Notes: generated by a model from the letters alone, not told the origin. A stretch of DNA of 42,797 nucleotides from Gemmatimonadota bacterium (GCA_025937815.1 JAICQP010000005.1:1-42797), one strand, 5' to 3'; numbered from the stretch's first letter, positions 8,675-16,658 are shown. Program-made: numbers and translations.

Positions 8675-10000
8675 TCACCATCGTAGATTCAGGACGAGCG
8701 CCGGTCGTCCTCCGGGCTCGATGCCGATATCCGCCCGGGCGCGACCGGGCTCGAGCCGGGACTCGAGCAGAACCTGGGTGAGCGCACCCAGCGCAGCTCC
8801 TCCAGCCACGAGCCCGCCGAAGATCGCCTCGTCACTTGCGGCGCCCTCTCCGCCTCCCGCATCGGCGTTGATGACGAGGAACGACGCGAGCGCGCCGACC
8901 CCCGCTCCTGCCATCACGGTGCCTGCCCGCAGGGCGTTCTTCTGCCCGCCGGACAGGGGCTGGCCGCGCTCCAGCCGGTCCTCGGCCGCGCCGCCGACCA
9001 TCCATCCGGCAACGGCTCCGCCGGCGAGGCCCACGGCGAAGACCGTCACACCTGACTCGATCGAGTTCGCAGCGAATGCCGGACCGGCAGCGGCGACCAT
9101 TCCCCCCACTGCGTAGCCGGGCGTTGAGAGGGCCCGCCACCGGAACTGCGCCTGCGCGGGTGAGGCAGAGAAGCCGCCCGTGAGGACAGCGAGGAGCAGC
9201 AGCGTGAGCTTGATGTCGCGCCGAGGAATCAGGCCGCCCCAGCTTCCGCGCGGCGCGGGCTGCACGAAGGATCTGAGCTCGATCCACGACAGCTGTGGCT
9301 TCTCGTGATGCACTCGGTGCATGGATAGGCCCAGCGACAGCCAGTACATCAGATGTCCGTAGTAATCATGAGAGCGCGTTTCGGCTGCTCCCAGAGAGTG
9401 GCCCTCGTGGGTCTTGAGCGCGAACGGATACCAGAGGAGCACCGAGACCAGAACGAGAACCGGAGCCATGCCCCATGCCACGCGCTCCGGGCCCACCCAT
9501 GCGACGAGGAACCCGAATGCCGCCGCGATTATGGCGTAGTTGAGGACCAGCTCCCGGCGATGCTTCCGGTCGAGGAGATTCCGGCGCTTCAACCAGAAGT
9601 ACCACTGATGCGGCATCGCCACCGCGCGCATCACGATCTCGATCGCGTTTCCCGGCTGCATGAAAATGTCGGGATCGCGATCCGGATCGTTGGTATGGGC
9701 ATGATGCAGGTGATGGGTTCTCCGGAAGTTCGTGAATGGCACCAGGCTCGGGATCAGCGCGACCATCCCCCACCCGAAGTTGGCCCTCTTCGTCGCCCCC
9801 AGGTGACCGTGGACCCCCTCGTGAGCCATCACCGTACCCAGGAAGACCAGCCAGGTCCGAAGGAGGATGTCGATGCCGTACAGGAACGGGCTGCCCGGTA
9901 TCCAGACCAGGGATCCGAGGGCTCCTCCCACGACCAGGCAGACGATCGACCGGCTGACCAGGTACGTCCGCCGTTTGAGATTCCTGCGCTCCGCGCGCAT
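8675..10000 (-). CDS. Fatty-acid/carotenoid desaturase-type enzyme fused to an exported glycine-rich domain
   Basis: The first about 245 residues are a membrane di-iron enzyme of the fatty acid desaturase/carotenoid oxygenase superfamily. Histidine boxes are HEGVHGH (60-66), HHLHHAH (96-102), HEGH (198-201) and HRVHH (228-232), with hydrophobic segments near 15-60, 78-90, 152-190 and 214-226. HHAHTNDPDRDPD resembles carotenoid hydroxylases and ketolases as well as lipid desaturases, so the substrate is unknown. Without a stop, the frame continues into a second protein-like unit. It starts at I263-K264 with a textbook signal peptide (KLTLLLLAVLTGG...SPAQAQ) and then a glycine-rich membrane-like domain ending in NLRW. 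The junction could be a true fusion or a lost start and stop. Convergent with the lipoprotein at 8641. Confidence 0.8.
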   Translation of the reverse strand: MRAERRNLKRRTYLVSRSIVCLVVGGALGSLVWIPGSPFLYGIDILLRTWLVFLGTVMAHEGVHGHLGATKRANFGWGMVALIPSLVPFTNFRRTHHLHHAHTNDPDRDPDIFMQPGNAIEIVMRAVAMPHQWYFWLKRRNLLDRKHRRELVLNYAIIAAAFGFLVAWVGPERVAWGMAPVLVLVSVLLWYPFALKTHEGHSLGAAETRSHDYYGHLMYWLSLGLSMHRVHHEKPQLSWIELRSFVQPAPRGSWGGLIPRRDIKLTLLLLAVLTGGFSASPAQAQFRWRALSTPGYAVGGMVAAAGPAFAANSIESGVTVFAVGLAGGAVAGWMVGGAAEDRLERGQPLSGGQKNALRAGTVMAGAGVGALASFLVINADAGGGEGAASDEAIFGGLVAGGAALGALTQVLLESRLEPGRARADIGIEPGGRPALVLNLRW

Positions 10001-10092
10001 CGGGTCCTCTCCTTCTCCAAAGTCGAGCGCGACATACTGCTACGACCCGAGAATAGAGGACCGCCGTTCCCCGGTTCTGCCCTGGGAGTTCC

Positions 10093-10602
10093 CTACCCCT
10101 CGCTCTTCCACTCCGAGGCCAGGACCTCGAGCGCGACCCTGTCGTCGTGACGCTTTTCGACCCGCATCCCGAGCCTGCTCGCGAGCGCCAGAGCGGCGTG
10201 GTTTCTCGCGAGCGTTTCAGCGTAAATACGATCCACACCGAGTTCATGGAACGCGAATTCGATCAACGCCCTTCCCGCTTCGAGCCCATAGCCTCTGCCC
10301 CAGTGTTCCCGCGCGAGTTCGCAGCCGAAGGAGGCGTCCGACCCACCAACGCACTGGATCCGGACCCCGCACGATCCGATCAGTCCATCCATCGGCAGTT
10401 CGATGGCGAGCTGATATCGTGATCTCGGACTCTCGAGCGACCACTCCACGAACTGATGAAGCAGTTCGGCGGAGCGCTCGGGCGAAGAATCGCGCCCGTT
10501 CAGGAGGAGCCGGAAGTCCGGATGGTCTCGAATCGCGCTATACGCGGTCAGGTCGGACGGGAGGAACTCGCGCAGCCGGAGTCGGGGCGTTTGAAGAATC
10601 AT
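10093..10602 (-). CDS. GNAT-family N-acetyltransferase (RimJ/RimL type)
   Basis: The start ATG 10602 gives MILQTPRLRLREF, the usual beginning of RimJ/RimL-like acetyltransferases; the open frame upstream to 10728 has no family character. The 169-residue protein has the acetyl-CoA binding strand and loop around ELAREHWGRGYGLEAGRALI (a variant of Q/RxxGxG/A), then FHELGVDRIYAETLARNHAALALASRLGM, the conserved C-terminal block with N-x-A/S. Such enzymes acetylate protein N-termini, antibiotics or small metabolites; the substrate cannot be read here. It follows a candidate promoter and is probably monocistronic, with the desaturase fusion downstream on the same strand. Confidence 0.88.
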   Translation of the reverse strand: MILQTPRLRLREFLPSDLTAYSAIRDHPDFRLLLNGRDSSPERSAELLHQFVEWSLESPRSRYQLAIELPMDGLIGSCGVRIQCVGGSDASFGCELAREHWGRGYGLEAGRALIEFAFHELGVDRIYAETLARNHAALALASRLGMRVEKRHDDRVALEVLASEWKSEG

Positions 10603-10612
10603 TAAGATTGCT

Positions 10613-10640
10613 AGTGTACCAAATCGAGAGCGGAGTTCAA
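10613..10640 (-). promoter_or_regulatory. Candidate sigma-70 promoter for the acetyltransferase gene
   Basis: Minus strand TTGAAC (10640-10635), 16 bases, TACACT (10618-10613), 11 bases before the ATG at 10602. A perfect 6-base inverted repeat, CGGAGT and ACTCCG around TCAA (10631-10646), overlaps the -35 and could be an operator. Confidence 0.45.
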
Positions 10641-10776
10641 ACTCCGGCTTGTGCGACCGGGAAGCGGAATGGAATCTCCGGGGCATTTCTGGGACATCGC
10701 ACGCTCGTAGGCTCTCCCGTGGAACCACTTCAACCTGATGCGGGCGGAGAGTCCGTAAGCGAACGAGGAGATCACG

Positions 10777-11430
10777 ATGTCACGCCACTTGAAAATCGGG
10801 ATCGCGGTCGTCGCCGTCATCGCGGGATGCAGGACGTTCCAGGCTTCCGTCGATGTCAGCGCACCTACGGCGATCCCTGCCGGGTTCGCCGGGAAGATCG
10901 ACCCCGACGGATCGACCACACTCTACCTGCAGGATTTGGAATTGGTCATCGAGGCGCGCAATTATCGACCGCACGACACCGGCCTGATCTGGGAGGGTGG
11001 CTTCCTGTACTTGATCCCCATTGTGTTTCCAGTGGGCAGGGTTTCCACCACGTACGAAGAGGGAGCCAGCGACGGTCCGCTCACCATCTCGCTGACGCTC
11101 GCTCCCGAGGTGGCGGGGTTCACCTTCGACCCCGGCGCCCCGGGGGTCACCCTGGATGACGGGAGACCCCATTCGACGGCGGAGTTCATCGGGCCCGTTG
11201 AAGCGTCCTGTGCGGGTATCTGGGCGAAGACCGAAGCTAGCAAGGAGTACCCGCTTCCTCCTGGGAAGAAGACGTGCTTCGTTCTGCGTTTTCCCATCCA
11301 AGCATCCCCCGAAACCAGCTTCCAACTGAGCTTCACGGGGCTGTCCCTCCATGGCGATCCCACGCCGCCGTTCGAGCTGAGCTATGGAAAGTTCTCGGGG
11401 TGCCCGTTCTCGGGCTGCGCGGTAGAGTGA
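10777..11430 (+). CDS. Putative lipoprotein, unknown function
   Basis: 217 residues with AGGAG at the right distance before the ATG. The N-terminus MSRHLKIGIAVVAVIAGC is a classic lipoprotein signal with lipobox VIAGC (C18). The mature protein is beta-rich and carries a stretch of hydrophobic sequence near residues 69-79 (GFLYLIPIVFP). Cysteine pairs near 148 and 166, and CPFSGC near the C-terminus, suggest disulfides in the periplasm. I recognise no domain. The gene lies between the divergent acetyltransferase and the rho promoter and has its own short upstream region. Confidence 0.72.
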   Translation: MSRHLKIGIAVVAVIAGCRTFQASVDVSAPTAIPAGFAGKIDPDGSTTLYLQDLELVIEARNYRPHDTGLIWEGGFLYLIPIVFPVGRVSTTYEEGASDGPLTISLTLAPEVAGFTFDPGAPGVTLDDGRPHSTAEFIGPVEASCAGIWAKTEASKEYPLPPGKKTCFVLRFPIQASPETSFQLSFTGLSLHGDPTPPFELSYGKFSGCPFSGCAVE

Positions 11431-11477
11431 TCCAGGTGTGCGCGTATCCGGCATGGTGCCGGGCGTCGATCGCGAGC

Positions 11478-11507
11478 TTGACAGGGCCGGTCACTGCGTG
11501 CTAGAAT
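11478..11507 (+). promoter_or_regulatory. Sigma-70 promoter for rho
   Basis: TTGACA (11478-11483), 18 bases, TAGAAT (11502-11507): a perfect -35 and a 5/6 -10. The expected transcript starts near 11514, leaving a leader of about 110-180 bases before rho. Confidence 0.75.
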
Positions 11508-11513
11508 GCCCGC

Positions 11514-11621
11514 CGAACCCATCTCCGCCTGATTTCCACATTCCCCCGATCCAACGATCCGATACCCCGATCCACCGGATCGAATCGAACGTCCACCGGT
11601 CATGCACGCCGAGACCCGCCC
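11514..11621 (+). promoter_or_regulatory. C-rich, G-poor rho leader (candidate rut / autoregulatory region)
   Basis: Between the promoter and rho the transcript is unusually poor in G. In 11521-11580 I count 26 C and 8 G in 60 bases, with repeated CCGATCCA-like units. Unstructured C>G RNA is what Rho loads on, and rho of E. coli is autoregulated by termination in its leader. The same control here is an inference. Confidence 0.45.
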
Positions 11622-11693
11622 ATGAACCATCCACGATCCCGCCCCCGCCGCGGCCGACGCCGTCCGGCAACGAACACCGAAGGAGCGACCTTC

Positions 11694-12944
11694 TTGGATA
11701 TCGCAGAGATCAAGTCGAAGTCGATACCCGAGCTCCACGAGATGGCCGAGGAGCTCGAGATCCAGAACGCGGCCGGCATGCGCAAGCAGGACCTGATCTT
11801 CAAGATCGAGCAGGAGCTGCTCGACAACGAGACGGTCCTGCGCGGAGAAGGCGTACTGGAGATCCTGCCCGAGGGGTATGGTTTCCTTCGCAGCCCCGAC
11901 TGGAACTACCTCTACGGCCCCGACGACATCTACGTCAGCCCCAGCCAGATCAAGCGCTTCGACCTGCGGACCGGCGACACCGTGCAGGGTCAAGTGCGCC
12001 CCCCCAAGGAGGGCGAGCGGTACCTGGCGCTTCTGAAGGTCGAGGGCGTGAATTACGAAGACCCCGAGAAGGCCAAGCTCAAGATCCTGTTCGACAACCT
12101 GCGCCCGCTGTATCCCGACGAACGCATCCGGCTGGAGCGCTCCGACGGCGACATGGCGATGCGCATCGTCGATCTGTTCGCTCCTATCGGCATGGGGCAG
12201 CGCGGGCTGATCGTGTCGCCGCCCAAGGCAGGGAAGACCGTGCTCCTCCAGAAGATGGCCAACTCTATCACGGAGAATCACCCGGAGATCAAGCTCATCG
12301 TGCTGCTCATCGACGAGCGGCCCGAGGAGGTCACCGACATGGAGCGGAACGTCGATGGCGAGGTCATCGCATCGACCTTCGACGAGCCCGCCGACCGTCA
12401 CGTCCAGGTGGCCGACATGGTGATCGAGAAGGCCAAGCGGCTGGTCGAGCACAAGCACGACGTCGTGATCCTGCTCGATTCGATCACGCGCCTGGCCCGC
12501 GCCCAGAACGTGGTCGTCCCGCACTCCGGCAAGATCCTCTCGGGCGGTGTGGACGCGCACGCGCTCCACAAGCCGAAGCGCTTCTTCGGCGCGGCGCGGA
12601 ACATCGAGGAGGGCGGCTCGCTGACGATCGTCGCCACCGCGCTCATCGACACCGGCAGCCGCATGGATGAGGTCATCTTCGAGGAGTTCAAGGGCACCGG
12701 CAACATGGAGCTCGTGCTCGACCGCTCGCTCTCCGACCGCCGTATCTATCCGGCGATCGACATCAACCGCTCCGGCACCCGTCACGAAGAGCTACTGATC
12801 CCCGAGGATCAGCTGCAACGGATCTGGCTGCTCCGAAAGTTCCTCAGCGACATGAATCCGGCCGAGGCGATGGAATTCCTGCTGGACAAGATGCGCCGGA
12901 CGGATACGAACCAGGAATTTCTCGCTTCGATGAGCGGAGACTAG
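11694..12944 (+). CDS. rho: Transcription termination factor Rho
   Basis: Hexameric RNA helicase that ends transcription. The N-terminal Rho domain starts at [18 protein letters not shown]. The RNA-binding cold-shock fold follows, with GYGFLRSP...[16 protein letters not shown]. The ATPase core has Walker A SPPKAGKT, Walker [15 protein letters not shown], the Q-loop/R-loop region [12 protein letters not shown], and the C-terminal [15 protein letters not shown] block. All catalytic blocks are present. I prefer TTG 11694: AAGGAG ends 8 bases before it, the protein begins at the family's usual place, and its 416 residues match E. coli Rho (419). An in-frame ATG at 11622 would add 24 arginine-rich residues but has no ribosome binding site. 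First gene of a run with ruvX and mltG. Confidence 0.97.
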   Translation: MDIAEIKSKSIPELHEMAEELEIQNAAGMRKQDLIFKIEQELLDNETVLRGEGVLEILPEGYGFLRSPDWNYLYGPDDIYVSPSQIKRFDLRTGDTVQGQVRPPKEGERYLALLKVEGVNYEDPEKAKLKILFDNLRPLYPDERIRLERSDGDMAMRIVDLFAPIGMGQRGLIVSPPKAGKTVLLQKMANSITENHPEIKLIVLLIDERPEEVTDMERNVDGEVIASTFDEPADRHVQVADMVIEKAKRLVEHKHDVVILLDSITRLARAQNVVVPHSGKILSGGVDAHALHKPKRFFGAARNIEEGGSLTIVATALIDTGSRMDEVIFEEFKGTGNMELVLDRSLSDRRIYPAIDINRSGTRHEELLIPEDQLQRIWLLRKFLSDMNPAEAMEFLLDKMRRTDTNQEFLASMSGD

Positions 12945-12994
12945 CGTCCCTTCACCTTCCCCCGGTCGCCCTCCCCCCTGCGAGCGTTGGCGAC

Positions 12995-13444
12995 ATGACC
13001 GAGCGAGTGCTGGCGATCGATTACGGTGAGCGGAGGGTGGGGCTGGCGATCTCCGATCCCGAGACCGACTTCGTCAGTGGCCTTCCCACCCTGGATCGCC
13101 GGGTCCTCAAGGAAGGCGGCCTGACCGCCGCCATCGGGGTCCTCGTCGCCGAACGCGGCGTGGAGCGCATCCTCCTCGGGATTCCGTACTCGCTGGATGG
13201 ATCGATCGGCCCGGCCGCCGAGCGCGTGCTCGCGTTCCGCGACCGCCTCCACCTGACCGCCGACGTGCCCGTCGACGAGTGGGACGAGCGGCTGACGACG
13301 GAGGCCGCGAAGCGGCGGCTCGAGGAGCTGGGGTATTCCGAGAAGGAGATGCGGGGGAAGCTCGACCAGCTGAGCGCGGTCCTCATGCTCGAGCAATACC
13401 TCCGGTTCCGGGAGTCGCAGCGCGACCTGGGGTCCTCGGGTTGA
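12995..13444 (+). CDS. ruvX: YqgF/RuvX family nuclease (pre-16S rRNA processing / Holliday junction resolvase-like)
   Basis: 149 residues of RNase H fold. The first strand has AIDYGERRVGLAISD with the catalytic Asp, ERILLGIPYSLDGSIG follows, and VDEWDERLTTEAAKRRLEELG carries the second acidic group (the family's DER/T block). The C-terminal DQLSAVLMLEQYL has the third Asp. The family matures the 16S rRNA 5' end in E. coli and was first called a Holliday junction resolvase. Its stop overlaps the TTG start of mltG (TTGA), as in many genomes where ruvX and mltG are neighbours. Confidence 0.93.
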   Translation: MTERVLAIDYGERRVGLAISDPETDFVSGLPTLDRRVLKEGGLTAAIGVLVAERGVERILLGIPYSLDGSIGPAAERVLAFRDRLHLTADVPVDEWDERLTTEAAKRRLEELGYSEKEMRGKLDQLSAVLMLEQYLRFRESQRDLGSSG

Positions 13445-14427
13445 GGAATCTCACGCGCACCGCGATCGTTGCGATCCTGGCAGTCGCGCTGATCGGCGCG
13501 GGCTGGATTTGGCTGGCCAGCCGCCCGCCTGAGCGCGCGGAGCCGGCGCGTATCGATGTGACGGCCGGGACCTCGGTTCGCGCGCTCGCCAACCGGCTCG
13601 AGGAAGCGGGGGTCATTCGGAGCGCGCGGCTCTTCGAGGTCTGGGTGCGGGCGAGCGGTAAGGCGGGATCGATCCAGGCCGGCACGTACGACTTCCCCGC
13701 GGGCATGTCCCTTCCCGGCGTGATCGAGATGGTGCTCGGCGGCCGGACCCTGCTCGCGTCGGTCACCATCCCGGAGGGCCTCCGGCTCGAGCAGCAGGCC
13801 GGCGTCGCGGCGCGGCAGCTGGGAATCGACTCCGCCGCGTTCGTCGCGGCAGCCACCGACTCGCTCCTCGCCGATTCTCTCGGCATCGACGCGCCGACCC
13901 TCGAGGGCTACCTGTTCCCCGAAACCTATCTCGTCGACCCAGAGACCGACGCGCGCCAGCTCGTGCGCCTCATGGTCGGCGAGTTTCAGCGCACGTTCGG
14001 CGAGGCGTGGCGGGAGCGCGCCGAGGATCTCGGACGCTCGGTCCGAGAGATCGTCACGCTGGCATCGATCGTGGAGGAGGAGGCCCGCGTCAGGGAAGAG
14101 CGGCCGGTGATCGCGGGCGTCTACTGGAACCGGCTCCGGATCGGCATGAAGCTGGAAGCCGACCCGACCGTCCAGTACGCGCTCGGCGCTCACCGCCAGC
14201 GCGTCCTCTACCGAGACCTCGAGGTCGATTCCCCGTACAACACGTATCTGTATCCCGGGCTGCCGCCCGGTCCGATTGCAAGCCCCGGCCGCGCGAGCCT
14301 CGAGGCGACGCTCTACCCCGACTCGGTCCCTTACCTCTTCTTCTTCGCCACCGGCGAGGGCGGACGCCACACCTTCAGCGAAACCTTCGCCGAGCACAAC
14401 CGGAAGCGCCGCGAGCTGAACCGCTGA
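13441..14427 (+). CDS. mltG: Endolytic murein transglycosylase MltG (YceG-like)
   Basis: Inner-membrane enzyme that cuts nascent glycan strands and sets their length. The start is TTG 13441, overlapping the ruvX stop; an earlier in-frame start would extend far into ruvX. One N-terminal membrane segment (residues 7-25) is followed by the LysM-like domain (VTAGTSVRALANRLEEAGVI). The catalytic domain has LEGYLFPETY and LASIVEEEA, whose first Glu matches catalytic Glu218 of E. coli MltG. EADPTVQYALG and YNTYLYPGLPPGPIASPG follow. The 328 residues are normal length. It is convergent with the ECF operon, with 25 bases between stops. Confidence 0.95.
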   Translation: MRNLTRTAIVAILAVALIGAGWIWLASRPPERAEPARIDVTAGTSVRALANRLEEAGVIRSARLFEVWVRASGKAGSIQAGTYDFPAGMSLPGVIEMVLGGRTLLASVTIPEGLRLEQQAGVAARQLGIDSAAFVAAATDSLLADSLGIDAPTLEGYLFPETYLVDPETDARQLVRLMVGEFQRTFGEAWRERAEDLGRSVREIVTLASIVEEEARVREERPVIAGVYWNRLRIGMKLEADPTVQYALGAHRQRVLYRDLEVDSPYNTYLYPGLPPGPIASPGRASLEATLYPDSVPYLFFFATGEGGRHTFSETFAEHNRKRRELNR

Positions 14428-14452
14428 GCGGCAGGTTGCAGAGGGCGCTCTT

Positions 14453-15055
14453 CTAGGGCGCGCCGCCAGTGCCGGGTGTCGCTCCCGTGCTGTCGATCGG
14501 CATCGGGACATTGAGATCCCAGCCGAACAAGAGGTCGGGCTCGAGAACGTGGCAGCTCACACAAGAGTCCATGAGTCCCGCTTCGACCTCTCCCGCAGCT
14601 CCGAACCGCGTGAAGCGCCAACCCCCGGACGCCGGTCCGGGATCCTCGATCCGAAGCATGACGCTGATCGTCGAGAGCGTGCTGTCGGCCAGATAGTCCT
14701 CCACCGCGATGGCCGCTCGGGGGGGCATCGAACCCGCACCGCGCTCGAGCGCCTCCATGCCGACGGGGTTTGCGTACGTGGTGAGGAGCGCCCCGTGGCC
14801 CTCGGCGCCCTCGTGCAGCGGAGTGGTCCCGGGGAATAGCTCCCACGTCTCGCGGTACCGCTCGCCGTTCAGCCACGCGTAGATCGCTTCGTCGGTGGGC
14901 TCATCACCCTCGAAGGGTGAAACCGGAGCAGCCGGCTCCGTGGCGGTTTGCCGAGGGGGTGGGAGCTCCTCTTCGGCGCTGACCTGGCAGCCGGCGCCCA
15001 GCAGCGCGGCGAGCGAGATCGGAGCCAGGAGCGCTCCCAGACGTTGCTTGATCAT
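14453..15055 (-). CDS. Cytochrome P460 / c'-beta family haem lipoprotein
   Basis: 200 residues from ATG 15055, which overlaps the anti-sigma stop (ATGA). The signal ends in LLGAGC, a good lipobox (C22), so the protein should be membrane-anchored on the periplasmic side. The domain from about residue 50 follows the P460 pattern: YRETWELFPG, LHEG, LLTTYANPVGMEAL, MPPRAAIAVEDYL, ISVMLRIEDPGPASGGWRFTRF, then CVSCH, a c-type haem attachment motif near 173-177. True P460 enzymes oxidise hydroxylamine and carry a lysine-haem cross-link. The mature sequence here contains no lysine at all, so it resembles the c'-beta type, which binds NO and CO. Co-translated with a sigma/anti-sigma pair, so a sensor role is plausible but unproved. 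Confidence 0.75.
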   Translation of the reverse strand: MIKQRLGALLAPISLAALLGAGCQVSAEEELPPPRQTATEPAAPVSPFEGDEPTDEAIYAWLNGERYRETWELFPGTTPLHEGAEGHGALLTTYANPVGMEALERGAGSMPPRAAIAVEDYLADSTLSTISVMLRIEDPGPASGGWRFTRFGAAGEVEAGLMDSCVSCHVLEPDLLFGWDLNVPMPIDSTGATPGTGGAP

Positions 15056-15528
15056 CGCGCCCTGACCGCCCCGCGCGCCGCCAGGGCAGCGAGCGCGAGC
15101 AGGCCGGCCGCCAGCGCGCCGAACGTGGTCGGATCCGAGAGCCGGTCCAAGGCCGCGCCTGCGGTGGGGATCGCGTGCGACCAGAGGAGGCCACCCAGCG
15201 TGATCGCGATCGCCGCCGCCGCCCCGCGCTCGAACCAGCGGATCGGGCGCGCGGCGCGCTCGGCCAGTGCATGGCGGGCCGCGAGCCGGCGGTCCACCTG
15301 CGCGCGCCACCACACGCGCTCGGCGCGCGGCAGGATCGCCCCGGCGTCCTCGCGCGCGATGCCTTGGAGCCACGCCGATACCGCCATCACCTCGCGGCAC
15401 TCCGCGCACTGCGCCACGTGCCGCTCGAGCCCGGGCTCCAGCGCTCCGGCCGCGATCGCCGCCAGCGCTTCCCGCTCCCGGGGGCATTCGCGCACCTGCC
15501 CGTCCATGTCGTCCCCGTTTCGTTTCAT
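15052..15528 (-). CDS. Anti-sigma factor with zinc-finger (ZAS) motif
   Basis: 158 residues from ATG 15528, which has GGAGGTGC upstream and overlaps the sigma gene stop (ATGA). The N-terminal cytoplasmic domain has H37-x3-C41-x2-C44 (HVAQCAEC), the zinc-binding signature of ZAS anti-sigma factors, with a further cysteine at 15. Two hydrophobic segments follow (about 99-118 and 134-155), anchoring it in the inner membrane. It should hold the partner ECF sigma factor at the membrane until a signal releases it. The zinc cysteines make redox control possible, as in RsrA-type proteins. The haem lipoprotein encoded directly downstream is a candidate input, by inference. Confidence 0.88.
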   Translation of the reverse strand: MKRNGDDMDGQVRECPREREALAAIAAGALEPGLERHVAQCAECREVMAVSAWLQGIAREDAGAILPRAERVWWRAQVDRRLAARHALAERAARPIRWFERGAAAAIAITLGGLLWSHAIPTAGAALDRLSDPTTFGALAAGLLALAALAARGAVRAR

Positions 15529-16085
15529 CCGAGCACCTCCGGCGTCAATCCCGCCTCGTCGAGGATTCCGGCCAGCTTGCGGCGGGCGCGGAATAGCAAC
15601 ACGCGCACGCTGGTGTCCTTCACCCCCAGGACGCGCGCGATGTCCTTGTGCGCGTACCCCTCGACGTAGGCGAGCCACACGAGCGCCCGTTCCCGCGCGC
15701 TCAGCTTCGCGAGCGCCTCCTCGACGTCCCGCCGGAGCCCCACTGGCTCGGGCGCGGCCGACTCGGCGGGCGCGGCCTCCTCCCACTCTCGCTCACGGCG
15801 CATCGATCGCCAGCCGTCGTACACGAGGTTCGTGGCGATGCGGAAGAGATACGACACCGTCTGCCGCTCGTCCATCTCGGGGCGCCTGGCGTTGAGATAG
15901 CGCACGTAGGTGTCCTGCAGCAGATCCTCGGACCAGTCCGGCGAGCCAGTCACCCGCCGCAGGTAGGCGGCGATGCGGGGCGAGGTGCGCTCGTACAGCG
16001 CGCGGAACGTGGCGCGCTCGTCCTGCTCCTGGCGCGATGGGCCGAGTGGCTCGCGCGGCGCGGCGGGCGGCTCCCGGGTCATCAT
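15525..16085 (-). CDS. ECF-type RNA polymerase sigma factor
   Basis: 186 residues from ATG 16085; a second ATG follows at once, and a TTG at 16118 is also possible. Region 2 runs through RALYERTSPRIAAYLRRV...DLLQDTYVRYL and FRIATNLVYDGWRSMRRE, binding the -10 element. Region 4 covers LAKLSARERALVWLAYVEGYAHKDIARVLGVKDTSVRVLLFRARRKL with its helix-turn-helix for the -35. Regions 1 and 3 are absent, as in group 4 sigma factors. It is co-translated with the anti-sigma factor and preceded by the membrane protein gene. An ECF-like promoter at 16631-16658 suggests it transcribes its own operon. Confidence 0.95.
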   Translation of the reverse strand: MMTREPPAAPREPLGPSRQEQDERATFRALYERTSPRIAAYLRRVTGSPDWSEDLLQDTYVRYLNARRPEMDERQTVSYLFRIATNLVYDGWRSMRREREWEEAAPAESAAPEPVGLRRDVEEALAKLSARERALVWLAYVEGYAHKDIARVLGVKDTSVRVLLFRARRKLAGILDEAGLTPEVLG

Positions 16086-16118
16086 GCGTCTTCCCTCGGT
16101 CGCCGCGAGGGCGACCAA

Positions 16119-16574
16119 TCAGGACGCCGACGGGGGCAGCAATCCCCATTGCTTCGACAGGCGATAGCTGGCGAACGCGGAAACGAGGTAGCCGAGTCCG
16201 GTGGCCAGCGCGATTCCGCTCGGTACCGCCAGGGGGAACAGGTCCTCCGGTTCAAACGCGACGATGCATAGACCGGCGATGCCCATGAGGGTGAAGATCG
16301 CCCCCTTTTGGATGGAGCCGAAGATCCGCCCCGCCTGACTTGCAGTCTCGCTGGAAACGGTCTCCAGGAACATCCGTCCGCTCTCGCTGTTCAGAAAGGC
16401 GACGAACTCCGAGGCCGACTCGAACTTCTCCAGCATCCGCCGCTGGATGTCGAACTGCGCGCGGGCCCGCTCCTGCCGTCGCCGCGAGAAGATCCACGCC
16501 GAGAAGCCGATCAGCAGGACGATCAGCCCGGTGACTCCAACGACGCCCAGCACGATGGCCAGCTCGCTGTTCAT
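16119..16574 (-). CDS. Inner-membrane protein of the ECF operon, unknown function
   Basis: 151 residues from ATG 16574. One membrane helix at residues 6-30 is followed by a basic and helical stretch (SRRRQERARAQFDIQRRMLE, probably cytoplasmic), then two more hydrophobic segments near 91-107 and 114-136. I recognise no family. It is the first gene after the ECF-like promoter and ends 34 bases before the preferred sigma start (directly adjacent to the alternative TTG), so it very likely belongs to the same transcript. It could be a third membrane partner of the regulatory unit or just a passenger; the sequence does not decide. Confidence 0.7.
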   Translation of the reverse strand: MNSELAIVLGVVGVTGLIVLLIGFSAWIFSRRRQERARAQFDIQRRMLEKFESASEFVAFLNSESGRMFLETVSSETASQAGRIFGSIQKGAIFTLMGIAGLCIVAFEPEDLFPLAVPSGIALATGLGYLVSAFASYRLSKQWGLLPPSAS

Positions 16575-16630
16575 GCGACCCCTCCGGTATGGACATGGCG
16601 GCCCCGGCCCTCCCGGGAGCTCGCTCGGTC

Positions 16631-16658
16631 ATACGGGTAACCACCGACGCCGGTTAAC
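16631..16658 (-). promoter_or_regulatory. ECF-type promoter of the sigma operon (probable autoregulation)
   Basis: On the minus strand TGTTAACC is followed by 16 bases and CGTATGA (-10 CGTAT at 16635-16631). The AAC -35 and CGT -10 are the hallmark of ECF promoters (for example B. subtilis SigW: TGAAAC, 16-17 bases, CGTA). The start would fall near 16624, about 50 bases before the first gene. The same spacing recurs at 19739-19766 and 31424-31450. Confidence 0.55.

Noticed and set aside
10730-10757. AACC...CGTAAG before the lipoprotein at 10777
   Set aside because: Spacing is 18, not 16, and the implied start would fall on the ribosome binding site.
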